64,000 bases of DNA from Saccharothrix ecbatanensis (GCF_014205015.1 NZ_JACHMO010000001.1:6138001-6202000), one strand, 5' to 3'. Positions 7,703 to 16,662 are shown, counted from the first letter of the stretch. A program made the numbers and translations. The notes: generated by a model not told the origin, from the letters alone.

Positions 7703-8701
7703 CTAGAGGTACTTGTTCGCCAGGTCCGAGTACTCCTTCTCCAGGTCGTCCGCCAGGTAGGCGACGTACGCCCACGGCACCTCGTGCACGTGGTCGCGCA
7801 TGCCGAGCAGGTGGCGCTTCGCCCGGTGCGAGTCCTCGGCCAGGGCGAACGCCGCCGCGAACAGGTTGTGCGCCTGCAAGGCCCGCGGGTGCGGCTTGGT
7901 CGGGGTCGAGTCCCACTTGTCCGCCGCGGTGGCGATCTCGTCGCGGTGCCGGCTGAAGTACCGCATCTTCAACGTCGCGATCTTCAACGCCGACCGCGCC
8001 TGCACCGCGTCCTCGAACTGCTCCAGGAAGATCTCGAAGTGGGCCAGCGGCAGCATCGCCACCACCGGGTCGCCGGGCGGCGCGGCGTCCACGCTGCCCT
8101 GGGCGAACGCCATCATCTCCTCGGCCGACCCGCCCCACTTGGCCGCCAGGATCTGCAACCGGGTCCAGTGCGCCGGGTACAGCGACGCGCACCGCGCCAC
8201 GATCTCCCGCCAGACCTCGTCCTTCTGGTCTCGGTCCACCTGCAACCCGAGCCCGGCGGTCTGCAACTGCGCCCACGGCACCGCGTCGCGCGGCAGGAGC
8301 TTCGCGGCCTCGTGCAGCGGGGCGACGGCCTTGCGGAGGGTGCCGAAGAAGACCTTGAACCGGTCCTTGCCGACGCTGTCCGCCCGCCCCGAGCCGCGGA
8401 TCGCCCAGGCCTCCCGGATGAACGCGGTGCCGGCCAGCAGCCACAGGTCCGGGTCGGTGTTGTTCTTCGCCAGCTCCAGCAGCTCGTCGGCGTGGCCGAT
8501 GGCGTGCTCGCCCAGCACCTCGACCCGCAACGCGCGCACCTCGGGCTCGTCCCGGCACTCCGCGAGCACCGTGGTGGCCGCCCTCAGGTGCCCCGCATCC
8601 ATCTCCTCGGCCGCGATGTCCAGGATCGCGTCGTCGTAGGTGTGGTCCCGCACCACTTCACGGGCAACCGCGGCAGGCCGCTTCCTCCGGAAAATCCCCA
8701 C
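7703..8701 (-). CDS. Conserved hypothetical helical protein
   Basis: About 332 residues if translation starts at GTG 8701 (AAGG about 8 nt upstream); longer forms would read into low-quality sequence. I do not recognise a named family. The protein is soluble, Ala/Leu-rich and helical, with helix pairs spaced like TPR repeats (AAEEMDAGHLRAATTVLAECRDE, then LWLLAGTAFIREAWAIRG). No catalytic motif or signal peptide is evident. It is convergent with the TetR gene and divergent from the secreted peptidase, with no operon partner. A scaffold or uncharacterised stress-related role is possible, but nothing here shows it. Confidence 0.7.
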   Translation of the reverse strand: MGIFRRKRPAAVAREVVRDHTYDDAILDIAAEEMDAGHLRAATTVLAECRDEPEVRALRVEVLGEHAIGHADELLELAKNNTDPDLWLLAGTAFIREAWAIRGSGRADSVGKDRFKVFFGTLRKAVAPLHEAAKLLPRDAVPWAQLQTAGLGLQVDRDQKDEVWREIVARCASLYPAHWTRLQILAAKWGGSAEEMMAFAQGSVDAAPPGDPVVAMLPLAHFEIFLEQFEDAVQARSALKIATLKMRYFSRHRDEIATAADKWDSTPTKPHPRALQAHNLFAAAFALAEDSHRAKRHLLGMRDHVHEVPWAYVAYLADDLEKEYSDLANKYL

Positions 8702-8829
8702 TCCAGCGACCTTACTTTCCTCCGAGACCGAGTGGCCTAAGTCTTTCGTAGAGCCGAACAGGGCCTTTCTGCGGTTGCCCTCCAGCCTACGGGCGCGATG
8801 GAGTAGTGCCCTCGACGGAGGGGGAATCC

Positions 8830-10347
8830 ATGCGAGGAAGTCTCGTTGTAGCCGTGTCCGCCGCACTGCTCGCCGCCGCGCTGCCGACCTATGCGCAGGC
8901 CGAGCCGGAGCCGCGGCCGGAGCAATCCATCACGTGGTCGGCGTGCGCCGACATCGAAGGGCTCGAGTGCGGGACGTTCCAGGCGCCGTTCGACTGGCGC
9001 ACGCCCGCCGACGGCCGGAAGATCACCATCGCGGTGAGCCGGCTCAAGCCTCGCGGGGGCGAGGCGAAGGGTTCCGTGCTGACCAACCCGGGCGGTCCGG
9101 GCGGGCCGGGGCGGACGTTGCCGCTGCTCTTCGCGGGTCGCGCCAAGCTGGTCGACGCCATGGAGATCATCGGCATCGACCCGCGCGGCACGGGGGCGAG
9201 CACGAACACCACGTGCGGCGGGCTGGACTGGATGTCCGTCACCGATCCGCGTGACCGCGGCCGTGCCAACACCAAGCTGCTCTACGACGCCGCCGAGCTC
9301 CAGGCCACCGCCTGCCAGACCCGCTCCGGCGAGTTCGGCAAGGTGGTCAACACCGAGCAGACGGTCCGCGACCTCGACCTGCTGCGCCAACTGCTGGGCC
9401 GGGAGAAGGTCAGCTGGATCGGCTATTCGGGCGGCAGCTGGATGGGCGCCTACTACGCCACCTACTTCCCGGACCGGGTGGACAAGTTCGTGCTCGACTC
9501 GAACACCGACTTCACCAGCACGTTCCAGGACATCTTCGACAACTTCGGCTACGGCTTCGAACGCCGGTTCCGCACCGACTTCCTGCCCTGGGCGGCCAAG
9601 TACGACAGCCTCTACCACCTGGGCACGACCGGTGAGCAGGTCCGCCAGATCTACGAGACGACCCGCGCGAAGCTGGCCGCGAACCCGCTGCCGCTGGACG
9701 ACGGGACCGTGGTCGACGGCGTCCGGCTGGACCTCTTGCTGATCCGCGCGCAGTACAGCAAGCAGTCCTTCCCGCCCGCCGCGGAGGCGTTGGCGTGGAT
9801 CAGCCAGGCCACGACGTCCGACGTCAAGACCCTGGCCGCGGCTCCGGCGGCGCTGGCGCAGTACCCGGACGCGTCCAACGCCACGCTGTTCGCCATCGCG
9901 TGCAACGACACGAAGTTCCGCCACAACCGCGCGACCCTGGCCGCCGAGGCCGAGCGGCTGGGCAAGCAGTTCCCGCTGTTCGGCTACTACCAGGTGCTCG
10001 CGCCGTGCGCGTTCTGGGACCGGCCGAAGCTGGACCTGAAGACGCCGACCGGCAAGGGCGTGCCGCCGATCCTCATGGTGCAGTCGGTGCGCGACCCGGC
10101 GACGCCGCTGGAGGGCGCACAGCGCGCCCACCGCAACTTCGAGGGTTCACGGCTGCTCACCGTGACCGACGAAGGCGACCACGGCGTCTACGGCTTCGGC
10201 AACGGGTGCGTGGACGACGTCGTGGAGTCGTTCATCGTGGACGGGAAGGTGCCGACGGCCGACCTGACGTGTCCGGGCATGCCGTTGCCCGACCCGACCG
10301 CGCCCGCCGCCGCGGCCACCCGTCCGCTGGTGGGCTGGCCGTTGTAG
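8830..10347 (+). CDS. Secreted tripeptidyl aminopeptidase, S33 family alpha/beta hydrolase
   Basis: 505 residues from ATG 8830 with GGAGGGGG upstream. A Sec signal peptide opens it (MRGSLVVAVSAALLAAALP, cleavage after AQA). The alpha/beta-hydrolase core has the oxyanion region NPGGPGGPG, nucleophile elbow IGYSGGSWMG, acid in SVRDPATP and His in DEGDHGVYG. This is the pattern of the Streptomyces SlpD/SlpE/Tap tripeptidyl aminopeptidases, which remove tripeptides from the N-terminus of extracellular peptides. A C-terminal TAP-like domain with paired Cys follows. It stands alone between a hypothetical gene and the DevR-like regulator, and likely serves extracellular peptide use. Confidence 0.9.
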   Translation: MRGSLVVAVSAALLAAALPTYAQAEPEPRPEQSITWSACADIEGLECGTFQAPFDWRTPADGRKITIAVSRLKPRGGEAKGSVLTNPGGPGGPGRTLPLLFAGRAKLVDAMEIIGIDPRGTGASTNTTCGGLDWMSVTDPRDRGRANTKLLYDAAELQATACQTRSGEFGKVVNTEQTVRDLDLLRQLLGREKVSWIGYSGGSWMGAYYATYFPDRVDKFVLDSNTDFTSTFQDIFDNFGYGFERRFRTDFLPWAAKYDSLYHLGTTGEQVRQIYETTRAKLAANPLPLDDGTVVDGVRLDLLLIRAQYSKQSFPPAAEALAWISQATTSDVKTLAAAPAALAQYPDASNATLFAIACNDTKFRHNRATLAAEAERLGKQFPLFGYYQVLAPCAFWDRPKLDLKTPTGKGVPPILMVQSVRDPATPLEGAQRAHRNFEGSRLLTVTDEGDHGVYGFGNGCVDDVVESFIVDGKVPTADLTCPGMPLPDPTAPAAAATRPLVGWPL

Positions 10348-10362
10348 CGCACGAAGCACCGC

Positions 10363-11010
10363 CTAGATCGCACCGGTCTGCCGCCTGCGGGCGGCGTAGA
10401 CACCGGCCTCGGTCCGCCGGTCGAAGCCGAGCTTGTGCAGCAGCGAGGAGACGTAGTTCTTGACCGTCTTCTCGGCCAGGTACAGCCGGTTCGCGATCTG
10501 CCGGTTGGTCAGGCCCTCGGCGATCAGGTCGAGGATCCGCCGCTCCTGCGGGCTCAACGCCGCGTAGCGCGGGTCCTCGACCGGTCCGCCGCGCAGCCGT
10601 TGCAGGACGGTCGCGGTGACGCTGGAGTGCAGCAGCGAGCCGCCGGCGGCCAGCGTGCGGATCGCGGACACCAGGTCGTTCCCGGAGACCTGCTTGAGCA
10701 GGTACCCGGCCGCGCCCGCCATGATCGCCCCGAACAACGCCTCGTCGTCGGAGTACGACGTCAGCATCAGGCACGCGGGCGGCGGCTGGACCGTCGAACG
10801 GATCTCCCGGCACACGGTGACGCCGTCGCCGTCGGGCAGCCGCACGTCGATCACGGCCACGTCGGGCCGGTGGAACGCGGCGGCGGACACGGCCGTGGCG
10901 GCGCTCTCCGCCTCACCGACCACCTCGATGTCCGGCTCCACCGCCAACAGCTGTTGCAGACCACGCCGCACGATCTCGTGGTCGTCCACTAAAAGCACCG
11001 AGATGGACAT
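10363..11010 (-). CDS. NarL/DevR-type response regulator
   Basis: 215 residues. The receiver domain has the acidic pair DDH, phospho-acceptor Asp in VAVIDVRLPDGDG, Thr/Ser switch MLTSYSD and Lys in GYLLKQVSG. The LuxR-type output helix-turn-helix is LSPQERRILDLIAEGLTNRQIA. The highly conserved TVKNYVSSLLHKLG matches the DevR/DosR subgroup of actinobacteria. The gene starts 12 nt after the stop of the histidine kinase gene, with GGGGAAGAGG in the gap, so the two are cotranscribed. By family it would control a hypoxia, nitric-oxide or redox response; the target genes here are not proven. Confidence 0.92.
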   Translation of the reverse strand: MSISVLLVDDHEIVRRGLQQLLAVEPDIEVVGEAESAATAVSAAAFHRPDVAVIDVRLPDGDGVTVCREIRSTVQPPPACLMLTSYSDDEALFGAIMAGAAGYLLKQVSGNDLVSAIRTLAAGGSLLHSSVTATVLQRLRGGPVEDPRYAALSPQERRILDLIAEGLTNRQIANRLYLAEKTVKNYVSSLLHKLGFDRRTEAGVYAARRRQTGAI

Positions 11011-11022
11011 GGTCCTCTTCCC

Positions 11023-12600
11023 CTACACCGACACCAAAGGCACGCGCCACGTCACGCTGACGCCCCGGCCCCCGGTCGACTCGACCTCGCACGAACCGTC
11101 CCACCTGGCCGCCCGCGCGGCCATGTTGACCAGGCCGCCGGAGTGCCTGCCGCGGCGGTTCGGCAGGCCTTCGCCATCGTCCCGCACGACCAGTCGCAGC
11201 TCGGTCGCCGCGCGATCCACCGACACCTCCACCTCGACCTTCTTCGCCGACGCGTGCCGGGCGGTGTTGGCCAACGCCTCGCGCAACGTGGCCAGCAGGT
11301 CCGGCCGCACCTGGTCGGGCACCACCGAGTCGACCGGCCCGTCCATCGCCAGCGACGGCTCGAAGCCGAGCAGCCGGGCCGACTCCTGCACCACCTTCAG
11401 CAGCTGCGCGCGCAGGTCGGCCGCGCCTGCGGGTGGTTCCTGCAACGAGAAGATGGTGCGCCGGATCTCCCGGATGGTCTGGTCGACCTCGGTGACGAAG
11501 TCCGCCAGCCGCTGCGCCACCATCGGCTGCTCCACCAGCCCGTTCATGCTCTGCAACCCGAGGCCGAGCCCGAACAGCCGCTGCACCACGAGGTCGTGCA
11601 GGTCGCGGGCGATCCGGTCGCGGTCCTCCAGCACGGCCAGTCGGCGTCCCGCGCCGGTGGCCCGGGTGAACTCGAGGATCAGCGCGGCCTGCCGGGCGAA
11701 CGACTCCACCAGCGCCACGTCGGAGGCGTCGAACGCCCGCTGGTCACGGGCACGCGCCACGATCAGCACGCCGAGCACCCGTTCCCCGGCGGCCAGCGGC
11801 ACGAACACCACGGGCCCGATCCGGTCCTGGCCGGGCAGCCCGTCGAGCACCTTGGCCCGGCCGCTGTCGAACACCTCCCGCGCGGCGCTGCCCTCGCTCG
11901 ACACCCCGAACCCGCGTCCCTCGCCGTCGAGCACGCGGACCGACAGGTCGCCCTGCACGTCGGGCAACGCCAGCAGCGCGTTCACGCCGTCCGCGGCCAG
12001 CCGGGCGCGCACCGCGACCAGCCGCAGCGCGTCCCGGTCGGGGGTGCCGGTGAGCAGCGCGTTCGTCACCTCGTTGGACGCGCGCAGCCACACCTCGCGC
12101 TGCCGCGACTGCTCGTAGAGCCGGGCGTTCTCGATCGCGATGCCCGCCGCCGCGGCCACCGCCACCACGATCTCCTGGTCGGCGCGGCTGAAGTCCGCGC
12201 CGCCGTCCTTGTCGGTCAGGTAGAGGTTGCCGAACACCTCGCCGCGGACGTGCACCGGCACGCCGAGGAACCCGGGCGCGGCCGGGTCGAACGCCGCCGC
12301 CACCGATCCGGGCTGGTCGGAGTCGGTGTGGTGGCCGTCGCCGTAGGTGAACTCCAGCAGTTGGCGATCCGGCCCCACCACGGCCAGCGCGCCGTACCGG
12401 GCGCCGACGAGGCTGCACGAGGACTCCACGATCCGGCGCAGGACGTCCGGGAGCGACAGGTCGCTGGCCAGGGACACGACCGCGGCCAGCAGCCGGTGCA
12501 GCCGTTCCTGCGAGACGATCACCTCGGCGGTCCGGTCGGTCAGTTCGCGCACCAGGCCGTCCAACCGCACCGCGGCGTTCGCGTCCGGGGATCCAGGCAC
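11023..12600 (-). CDS. DevS/DosT-type GAF-domain sensor histidine kinase
   Basis: 525 residues from GTG 12600 (GGAGGG 9 nt upstream). An N-terminal helix is followed by two GAF domains: roughly residues 45-190 (with GVPVHVRGEVFGNLYLTDK) and 205-345 (with FVPLAAGERVLGVLIVAR). Next are the HisKA_3 dimerisation helix with phospho-His in EDRDRIARDLHDLVVQRLF and an HATPase_c domain (LREALANTARHA, DDGEGL). This layout is that of the mycobacterial redox and hypoxia sensors DevS/DosT, whose first GAF binds haem. The haem-ligating His cannot be assigned without alignment. It pairs with the DevR-like regulator 12 nt downstream. Confidence 0.9.
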   Translation of the reverse strand: MPGSPDANAAVRLDGLVRELTDRTAEVIVSQERLHRLLAAVVSLASDLSLPDVLRRIVESSCSLVGARYGALAVVGPDRQLLEFTYGDGHHTDSDQPGSVAAAFDPAAPGFLGVPVHVRGEVFGNLYLTDKDGGADFSRADQEIVVAVAAAAGIAIENARLYEQSRQREVWLRASNEVTNALLTGTPDRDALRLVAVRARLAADGVNALLALPDVQGDLSVRVLDGEGRGFGVSSEGSAAREVFDSGRAKVLDGLPGQDRIGPVVFVPLAAGERVLGVLIVARARDQRAFDASDVALVESFARQAALILEFTRATGAGRRLAVLEDRDRIARDLHDLVVQRLFGLGLGLQSMNGLVEQPMVAQRLADFVTEVDQTIREIRRTIFSLQEPPAGAADLRAQLLKVVQESARLLGFEPSLAMDGPVDSVVPDQVRPDLLATLREALANTARHASAKKVEVEVSVDRAATELRLVVRDDGEGLPNRRGRHSGGLVNMAARAARWDGSCEVESTGGRGVSVTWRVPLVSV

Positions 12601-12644
12601 CCGAGACCACCCTCCGTTTCGGAGGATTCCGAGGTTAACGCCTT

Positions 12645-13046
12645 CTACCGGGGGATGCGACGGCCGGTGAGGAGTTCGAGGTCGACCGCCAGGTAGCGGT
12701 CGTGGTCGCCGTAGGCGCGCGACGCCAGCGGCAGTTCGCGCAGCCGGGCCAGCCACGGCTCGTCGACGACCTCCGTGACGTGGCCGACGGCCATCACGGA
12801 CCAGCCGCGGGACAGGTCGGGGGCCACGTCGTCGATCTGGAACGCCACGATCGTGTCGCGGGCGACGAGGGTCGCGCTGCGGTCCGGCACGCGGAGCACG
12901 ACGCAGTCCCCGTCGAGCGCGAACACGACGGGGTGCACCACCGGCAGCGCCTTGTGGGTGTAGACCAGGCGACCGACGGCGGCCGTGTCGAGCAGCTCCA
13001 GGCATTCCTCGCGGGAGAGGACCTGAAGTCCCGCGGAGTCGTACAT
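12645..13046 (-). CDS. Pyridoxamine 5'-phosphate oxidase-like flavin/F420-binding protein
   Basis: 133 residues from ATG 13046 with AAGGGGTG upstream. The split beta-barrel PPOX fold is recognisable: LSREECLELLDTAAVGRLVYT, LPVVHPVVFALDGDCVVLR and WSVMAVGHVTEV. Proteins of this small group bind FMN or F420 and are common in DosR-type regulons of mycobacteria. The gene is first in a likely operon with the DevS- and DevR-like genes (44-nt gap). A weak DosR half-site (GGACTAA, 13071-13077) lies upstream, so feedback control by its neighbour is possible but unproven. Confidence 0.82.
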   Translation of the reverse strand: MYDSAGLQVLSREECLELLDTAAVGRLVYTHKALPVVHPVVFALDGDCVVLRVPDRSATLVARDTIVAFQIDDVAPDLSRGWSVMAVGHVTEVVDEPWLARLRELPLASRAYGDHDRYLAVDLELLTGRRIPR

Positions 13047-13157
13047 CGCACCCCTTCGCCCCCGGTCGCAGGACTAAGACGTTCGGCGTTGTGATCGTCC
13101 TTGCCTAGAGTCGGAAGTCCCGGCTTCCTCGCCTTCCACCCGGATGGGGGATTTCCA

Positions 13158-13402
13158 GTGGCGTCACCCGATGTAGGCGCGTTCCTCCGACGCCTCGGTC
13201 TGACCGAGGCCGAACCTCCGAGCGTGGCCGCGTTGACGCGGTTGCACCAGGCGTACGTGGAGCGCGTGCCGTACGAGACGGTGGAGATCCAGCTCAGCCG
13301 GATGACGTCGATCGACCCGCGTGACGCGGTGGCACGGGTGCTGTCCGGTTTCGGCGGGTCAACGGGGCGTTCGCCGAGCTGCGACCGCCTAGTACTCGGT
13401 GA
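13158..13402 (+). pseudogene. Arylamine N-acetyltransferase remnant
   Basis: From GTG 13158 (GGGGGA upstream) the reading frame encodes the start of an arylamine N-acetyltransferase: LHQAYVERVPYETVEIQLSR, then a stretch ending RVLSGFGG. The family then needs R-G-G-Y/F-C with the catalytic Cys, then VNGAFAELL. Here the Cys codon and its flanks are missing, and VNGAFAELR continues in another frame to a stop at 13400. The remaining roughly 190 residues are absent because an opposite-strand gene occupies that DNA. The gene therefore has an internal deletion of about a dozen bases and a 3' truncation, and is dead. A sequencing error could explain the frame change but not the missing 3' part. Confidence 0.75.
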
Positions 13403-13898
13403 AGTGCCGCTCGAACCCCTGGTAGAGCTGCGGTGCGTACCGCTGCAACGCCAGGTCGAGCATGGGGCCGCCGGTCTCGTCCGCCAACTGGATCCAGTAG
13501 CCGTACATGTTCTTCGGGATGGTGCGGTAGGCGGCGGCGAACCCGTTCTGATCCCTGGGCTCCAGGTGCATCCACAGCGACGGCTTGTCGCCACCGGTCC
13601 GCGACAGCCCCACCGCGCGCAACTCGTACCACGGCACCGCCCACGACGCGCCCTTCTCCACCCAACGCAGGCCTTGCGGATCCACGACCAGCCGACGCAG
13701 CCGTGCCCGCCGCCGCCAGACGCCACCGCCGATCAGGCCGCCGAGCGCGACCAGCGGCCCGACGAACATCGCCGCCAAGTGGCCGTCGGAGTACGCCAGG
13801 AACATCAGCAGCACCCCGAGCGCGGTCAACCCCAGCTGCGCCGCGAGCGCGACCCGCCGCTCGGTCCGATGGCCGAACGGAATCTCGATCTCGTTCAC
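13389..13898 (-). CDS. Two-helix membrane protein with cytoplasmic domain
   Basis: 169 residues from GTG 13898 (GGGG upstream). A short N-terminus is followed by two transmembrane segments (VALAAQLGLTALGVLLMFLA and AMFVGPLVALGGLIGGGVW). A basic turn (WRRRARLRR) leads to a C-terminal domain of strands resembling a bacterial PH-like module (LVVDPQGLRWVEKGASWAVPWYELRAV). No named family recognised. Its 3' end overlaps the acetyltransferase remnant, so its arrival or extension probably accompanied loss of that gene. It is followed closely by meaB on the same strand (start 14895). Confidence 0.72.
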   Translation of the reverse strand: MNEIEIPFGHRTERRVALAAQLGLTALGVLLMFLAYSDGHLAAMFVGPLVALGGLIGGGVWRRRARLRRLVVDPQGLRWVEKGASWAVPWYELRAVGLSRTGGDKPSLWMHLEPRDQNGFAAAYRTIPKNMYGYWIQLADETGGPMLDLALQRYAPQLYQGFERHFTEY

Positions 13899-13929
13899 GT
13901 CAACCCCACGGGCGTCTTACCCCCCGGCA

Positions 13930-14895
13930 TCATGCGCCTACCCCTTCGACCAGTCGATCAGCCGCAGCGTAGGGGTCCAACTCACCCGCCACGACCCGTT
14001 TGGCGAGGGTTTCGAGCGCGGACGCGCCGCGCAGGCCGCCGATCCGGGAGCGCAGCCCCGCCAACGCGATCGCCTCGATCTCGCCGGCCGCCCTGGTGGC
14101 ACGCCGTCGTTCCAGCTCACCGCGTTCCACCAACCAGGTGTGGTGCGAGTCGATGGCGTCCACGACGTCGTCCAGGCCTTCGGAGCGCGAGGCGACCGTC
14201 TTCACCACGGGAGGCCGCCAGAGCCCTCCCTCCCGGTCCCGGCGGCCCAGGGAGATCATGTGCTTGAGGTCGCGCGCGGTCTGGTCGGCGCCGTCGCGGT
14301 CGGCCTTGTTCACCACGAACACGTCCGCGATCTCCAGGATGCCCGCCTTCGCGGCCTGGATGCCGTCACCCATGCCGGGCGCGAGCAGCACTACCGTCGT
14401 GTCGGCCAGCGACACCACCTCGACCTCGGACTGCCCCACCCCGACCGTCTCGACCAACACGACGTCGAACCCGGCGGCGTCCAGCACTCTCAGAGCCTGT
14501 GGCGTGGCCCACGACAGGCCGCCCAGGTGACCTCTCGTGGCCATGGAGCGGATGAACACGCCGGGGTCGGTGGCGTGCTCGCCCATCCGCACCCGGTCGC
14601 CGAGCAGCGCGCCGCCGGAGAACGGCGACGACGGGTCCACAGCCAGCACGCCGACCCGTTTGCCGCGCGCGCGGTAGGACGCGACCAGCGCCGACGTGGA
14701 CGTGGACTTGCCCACGCCCGGAGCACCCGTCAAGCCGATGACCCGGGTGTTCCCGCAGAACGGCGCCAGCGCGGCAGCCACCTCGCGCAACTGCGGGCTG
14801 GCGTCCTCCACCAGCGAGATCAGCCTGGCGACCGCGCGCGGTTGTCCCTCACGCGCGCGGTCGACCAGTTCCGCTACGTCAACGGTGCGAACCAC
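13930..14895 (-). CDS. meaB: MeaB/ArgK-type G-protein chaperone for acyl-CoA mutase
   Basis: 321 residues. The G-protein motifs are clear: Walker A GLTGAPGVGKST, switch region DPSSPFSGGALLGDRVRM, ETVGVGQSEVEV (G3) and VNKADRDGAD (G4). MeaB loads adenosylcobalamin onto B12-dependent methylmalonyl- or ethylmalonyl-CoA mutases, protects them from inactivation and helps eject damaged cofactor. It follows the thiolase gene on the same strand by 4 nt, so they form an operon. The only mutase in this window is the ethylmalonyl-CoA mutase at 44-46 kb, which is the probable client, though a methylmalonyl-CoA mutase elsewhere could also be. Confidence 0.95.
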   Translation of the reverse strand: MVRTVDVAELVDRAREGQPRAVARLISLVEDASPQLREVAAALAPFCGNTRVIGLTGAPGVGKSTSTSALVASYRARGKRVGVLAVDPSSPFSGGALLGDRVRMGEHATDPGVFIRSMATRGHLGGLSWATPQALRVLDAAGFDVVLVETVGVGQSEVEVVSLADTTVVLLAPGMGDGIQAAKAGILEIADVFVVNKADRDGADQTARDLKHMISLGRRDREGGLWRPPVVKTVASRSEGLDDVVDAIDSHHTWLVERGELERRRATRAAGEIEAIALAGLRSRIGGLRGASALETLAKRVVAGELDPYAAADRLVEGVGA

Positions 14896-14899
14896 ACCG

Positions 14900-16087
14900 C
14901 TAGACCTTAGGGACGCGGACGATCAGGGCGTCGCCCTGACCACCGCCGCCGCACAGGGCGGCCGCGCCCACGCCGCCACCGCGGCGCTTCAGCTCCAGCG
15001 CGAGGTGCAGCGCGATCCGGGCGCCCGACATGCCGATCGGGTGACCGAGGGCGATCGCACCGCCGTTGACGTTGACCTTGTCCTCGGCGATGCCGAGTTC
15101 CCGCGTGGAGACGAGGCCGACCGCGGCGAACGCCTCGTTGATCTCGACCAGGTCCAGGTCGGCGGGGTCGATGCCCTCCTTGGCGCACGCGGCCTTGATC
15201 GCGTTCGCGGGCTGCTCGTGCAGGCTCGCGTCCGGACCGGCCACCACGCCGTGCGCGCCGATCTCGGCCAACCAGGTCAGGCCAAGCTCCTCGGCCTTGG
15301 CCTTGCTCATCACGACCACCGCAGCCGCGCCGTCGGAAATCTGCGACGCCGAGCCCGCCGTGATGGTGCCGTCCGAGGCGAACGCCGGGCGCAGCTTGGC
15401 CAGCGTCTCCACGGTGGTGTCGCCGCGCACGCCCTCGTCGGTCGAGACCAGCACCGGGTCGCCCTTGCGCTGCGGGATCGAGACCGGGGCGATCTCCTCG
15501 GCGAACACGCCATTCCCGGCGGCCTTGGCGGCCAGCTGGTGCGACCGGGCCGAAAACGCGTCCTGCTCCTCGCGGGTCAGGCCGTAGCGGGCGTTGAACT
15601 TCTCCGTGGAGGAGCCCATCGCGACCTGGTCGAACGCGCAGAACAGGCCGTCGTAGGCCATGTGGTCGATCATCGACACGTCGCCGTACTTGAACCCGCC
15701 GCGCGACTTCGGCAGCAGGTGCGGCGCCTGGGTCATCGACTCCTGGCCGCCCGCCACCACGATGTCGAATTCACCCGCACGGATGAGCTGGTCGGCCAGC
15801 GCGATCGCGTCGATGCCGGAGAGGCACACCTTGTTGATCGTCAGCGCGGGCACCGACATCGGGATGCCGGCGTGCACCGCGGCCTGGCGCGCGGGGATCT
15901 GGCCCGCGCCCGCGGTGAGCACCTGGCCCATGATCACGTACTGCACCTGCTCGGGCGCGACACCAGCCCGTTCGAGGGCCGCCTTGATCGCGACGCCACC
16001 GAGCTGGGCGCCGGAGAAGTCCTTCAACGATCCGAGCAGTCGCCCCATCGGGGTTCGGGCCCCGGCGACGATGACGGAACCGGACAC
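14900..16087 (-). CDS. Acetyl-CoA C-acetyltransferase (thiolase)
   Basis: 395 residues from GTG 16087, preferred over GTG 16099 because GGAGG lies 6 nt upstream. Thiolase catalytic residues are all present: Cys in [11 protein letters not shown], His in [12 protein letters not shown] and Cys in [10 protein letters not shown]. It condenses two acetyl-CoA to acetoacetyl-CoA (or the reverse) and belongs to the biosynthetic type II group. It is divergent from the epimerase gene and upstream of meaB. The shared inverted repeat at 16139-16156 and a GTGTTAACAC palindrome at 16115-16124 lie in its promoter region. It would supply the first step of the ethylmalonyl-CoA route. Confidence 0.95.
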   Translation of the reverse strand: MSGSVIVAGARTPMGRLLGSLKDFSGAQLGGVAIKAALERAGVAPEQVQYVIMGQVLTAGAGQIPARQAAVHAGIPMSVPALTINKVCLSGIDAIALADQLIRAGEFDIVVAGGQESMTQAPHLLPKSRGGFKYGDVSMIDHMAYDGLFCAFDQVAMGSSTEKFNARYGLTREEQDAFSARSHQLAAKAAGNGVFAEEIAPVSIPQRKGDPVLVSTDEGVRGDTTVETLAKLRPAFASDGTITAGSASQISDGAAAVVVMSKAKAEELGLTWLAEIGAHGVVAGPDASLHEQPANAIKAACAKEGIDPADLDLVEINEAFAAVGLVSTRELGIAEDKVNVNGGAIALGHPIGMSGARIALHLALELKRRGGGVGAAALCGGGGQGDALIVRVPKV

Positions 16088-16138
16088 AACAGCCTCCACA
16101 GCGGGTGTAAGCGAGTGTTAACACGCCACGATACCCAC

Positions 16139-16156
16139 GGTTACCGCGCGGTAGCC
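16139..16156. promoter_or_regulatory. GTTAC-N6-GTAAC-type operator between thiolase and epimerase genes
   Basis: GGTTACC-GCGC-GGTAGCC, an inverted repeat with one mismatch, lies 51 bp from the thiolase start and 55 bp from the epimerase start. It matches the sites ahead of ccr, the double dehydrogenase, the aldehyde dehydrogenase and ethylmalonyl-CoA mutase. Confidence 0.65.
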
Positions 16157-16197
16157 TGTGAGGCGTCGCACAGCAGGACCTGCACCGATTCGGTCAT

Positions 16198-16203
16198 TAC
16201 CCT
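16198..16203 (+). promoter_or_regulatory. -10 box of the epimerase gene
   Basis: TACCCT ends 8 nt before ATG 16212, which lacks a Shine-Dalgarno, so a leaderless mRNA is likely. Confidence 0.45.
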
Positions 16204-16211
16204 TTCCTGCC

Positions 16212-16649
16212 ATGGAAGAGATCCGAGCTTTTGTGACGGCCGTCGACCACGTCGGGATCGCCGTGCCCGACCTCGACCGGGCCATCGCGTTCCACCGGGA
16301 GACCTTCGGCCTGGTCGTCGCGCACGAAGAGGTCAACGAAGAGCAGGGCGTGCGCGAGGCGATGATGCGCGCGCCGGGCGACGACGGGTCGGGCGCGGGC
16401 GTCCAGCTGCTCGCGCCGCTGACGCCGGAGTCGACCATCGCCAAGTTCATCGACCGGTCCGGGCCGGGGCTCCAGCAGCTGGCCTACCGGGTGTCCGATG
16501 TGGACGCCGCGTCCGAAGCGCTGCGCGCCAAGGGGATGCGGCTGCTGTACGACGCGCCGCGACGCGGTTCGGCGGACAGCCGGGTGAACTTCGTGCACCC
16601 CAAGGACACGGGCGGCGTCCTGGTGGAACTGGTGGAGCCGGCCCACTGA
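16212..16649 (+). CDS. Methylmalonyl/ethylmalonyl-CoA epimerase
   Basis: 145 residues from ATG 16212. This is a vicinal-oxygen-chelate fold protein with a tandem beta-alpha-beta-beta-beta layout: VDHVGIAVPDLDRAIAFHR with a metal His, LQQLAYRVSDVDAASEAL, and the C-terminal VLVELVEP carrying the metal Glu. The epimerase converts the 2S and 2R forms of methylmalonyl-CoA and, in ethylmalonyl-CoA organisms, ethylmalonyl-CoA. It lies divergent from the thiolase gene with a regulon operator between them. ccr makes (2S)-ethylmalonyl-CoA and the mutase takes the R form, so this enzyme links the two. Confidence 0.93.
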   Translation: MEEIRAFVTAVDHVGIAVPDLDRAIAFHRETFGLVVAHEEVNEEQGVREAMMRAPGDDGSGAGVQLLAPLTPESTIAKFIDRSGPGLQQLAYRVSDVDAASEALRAKGMRLLYDAPRRGSADSRVNFVHPKDTGGVLVELVEPAH

Positions 16650-16662
16650 AGGGTTGCTCGAA

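Noticed and set aside
13064..13090. A DosR box upstream of the PPOX gene.
   Set aside because: Only the half GGACTAA agrees; the second half of the 20-bp palindrome is absent.
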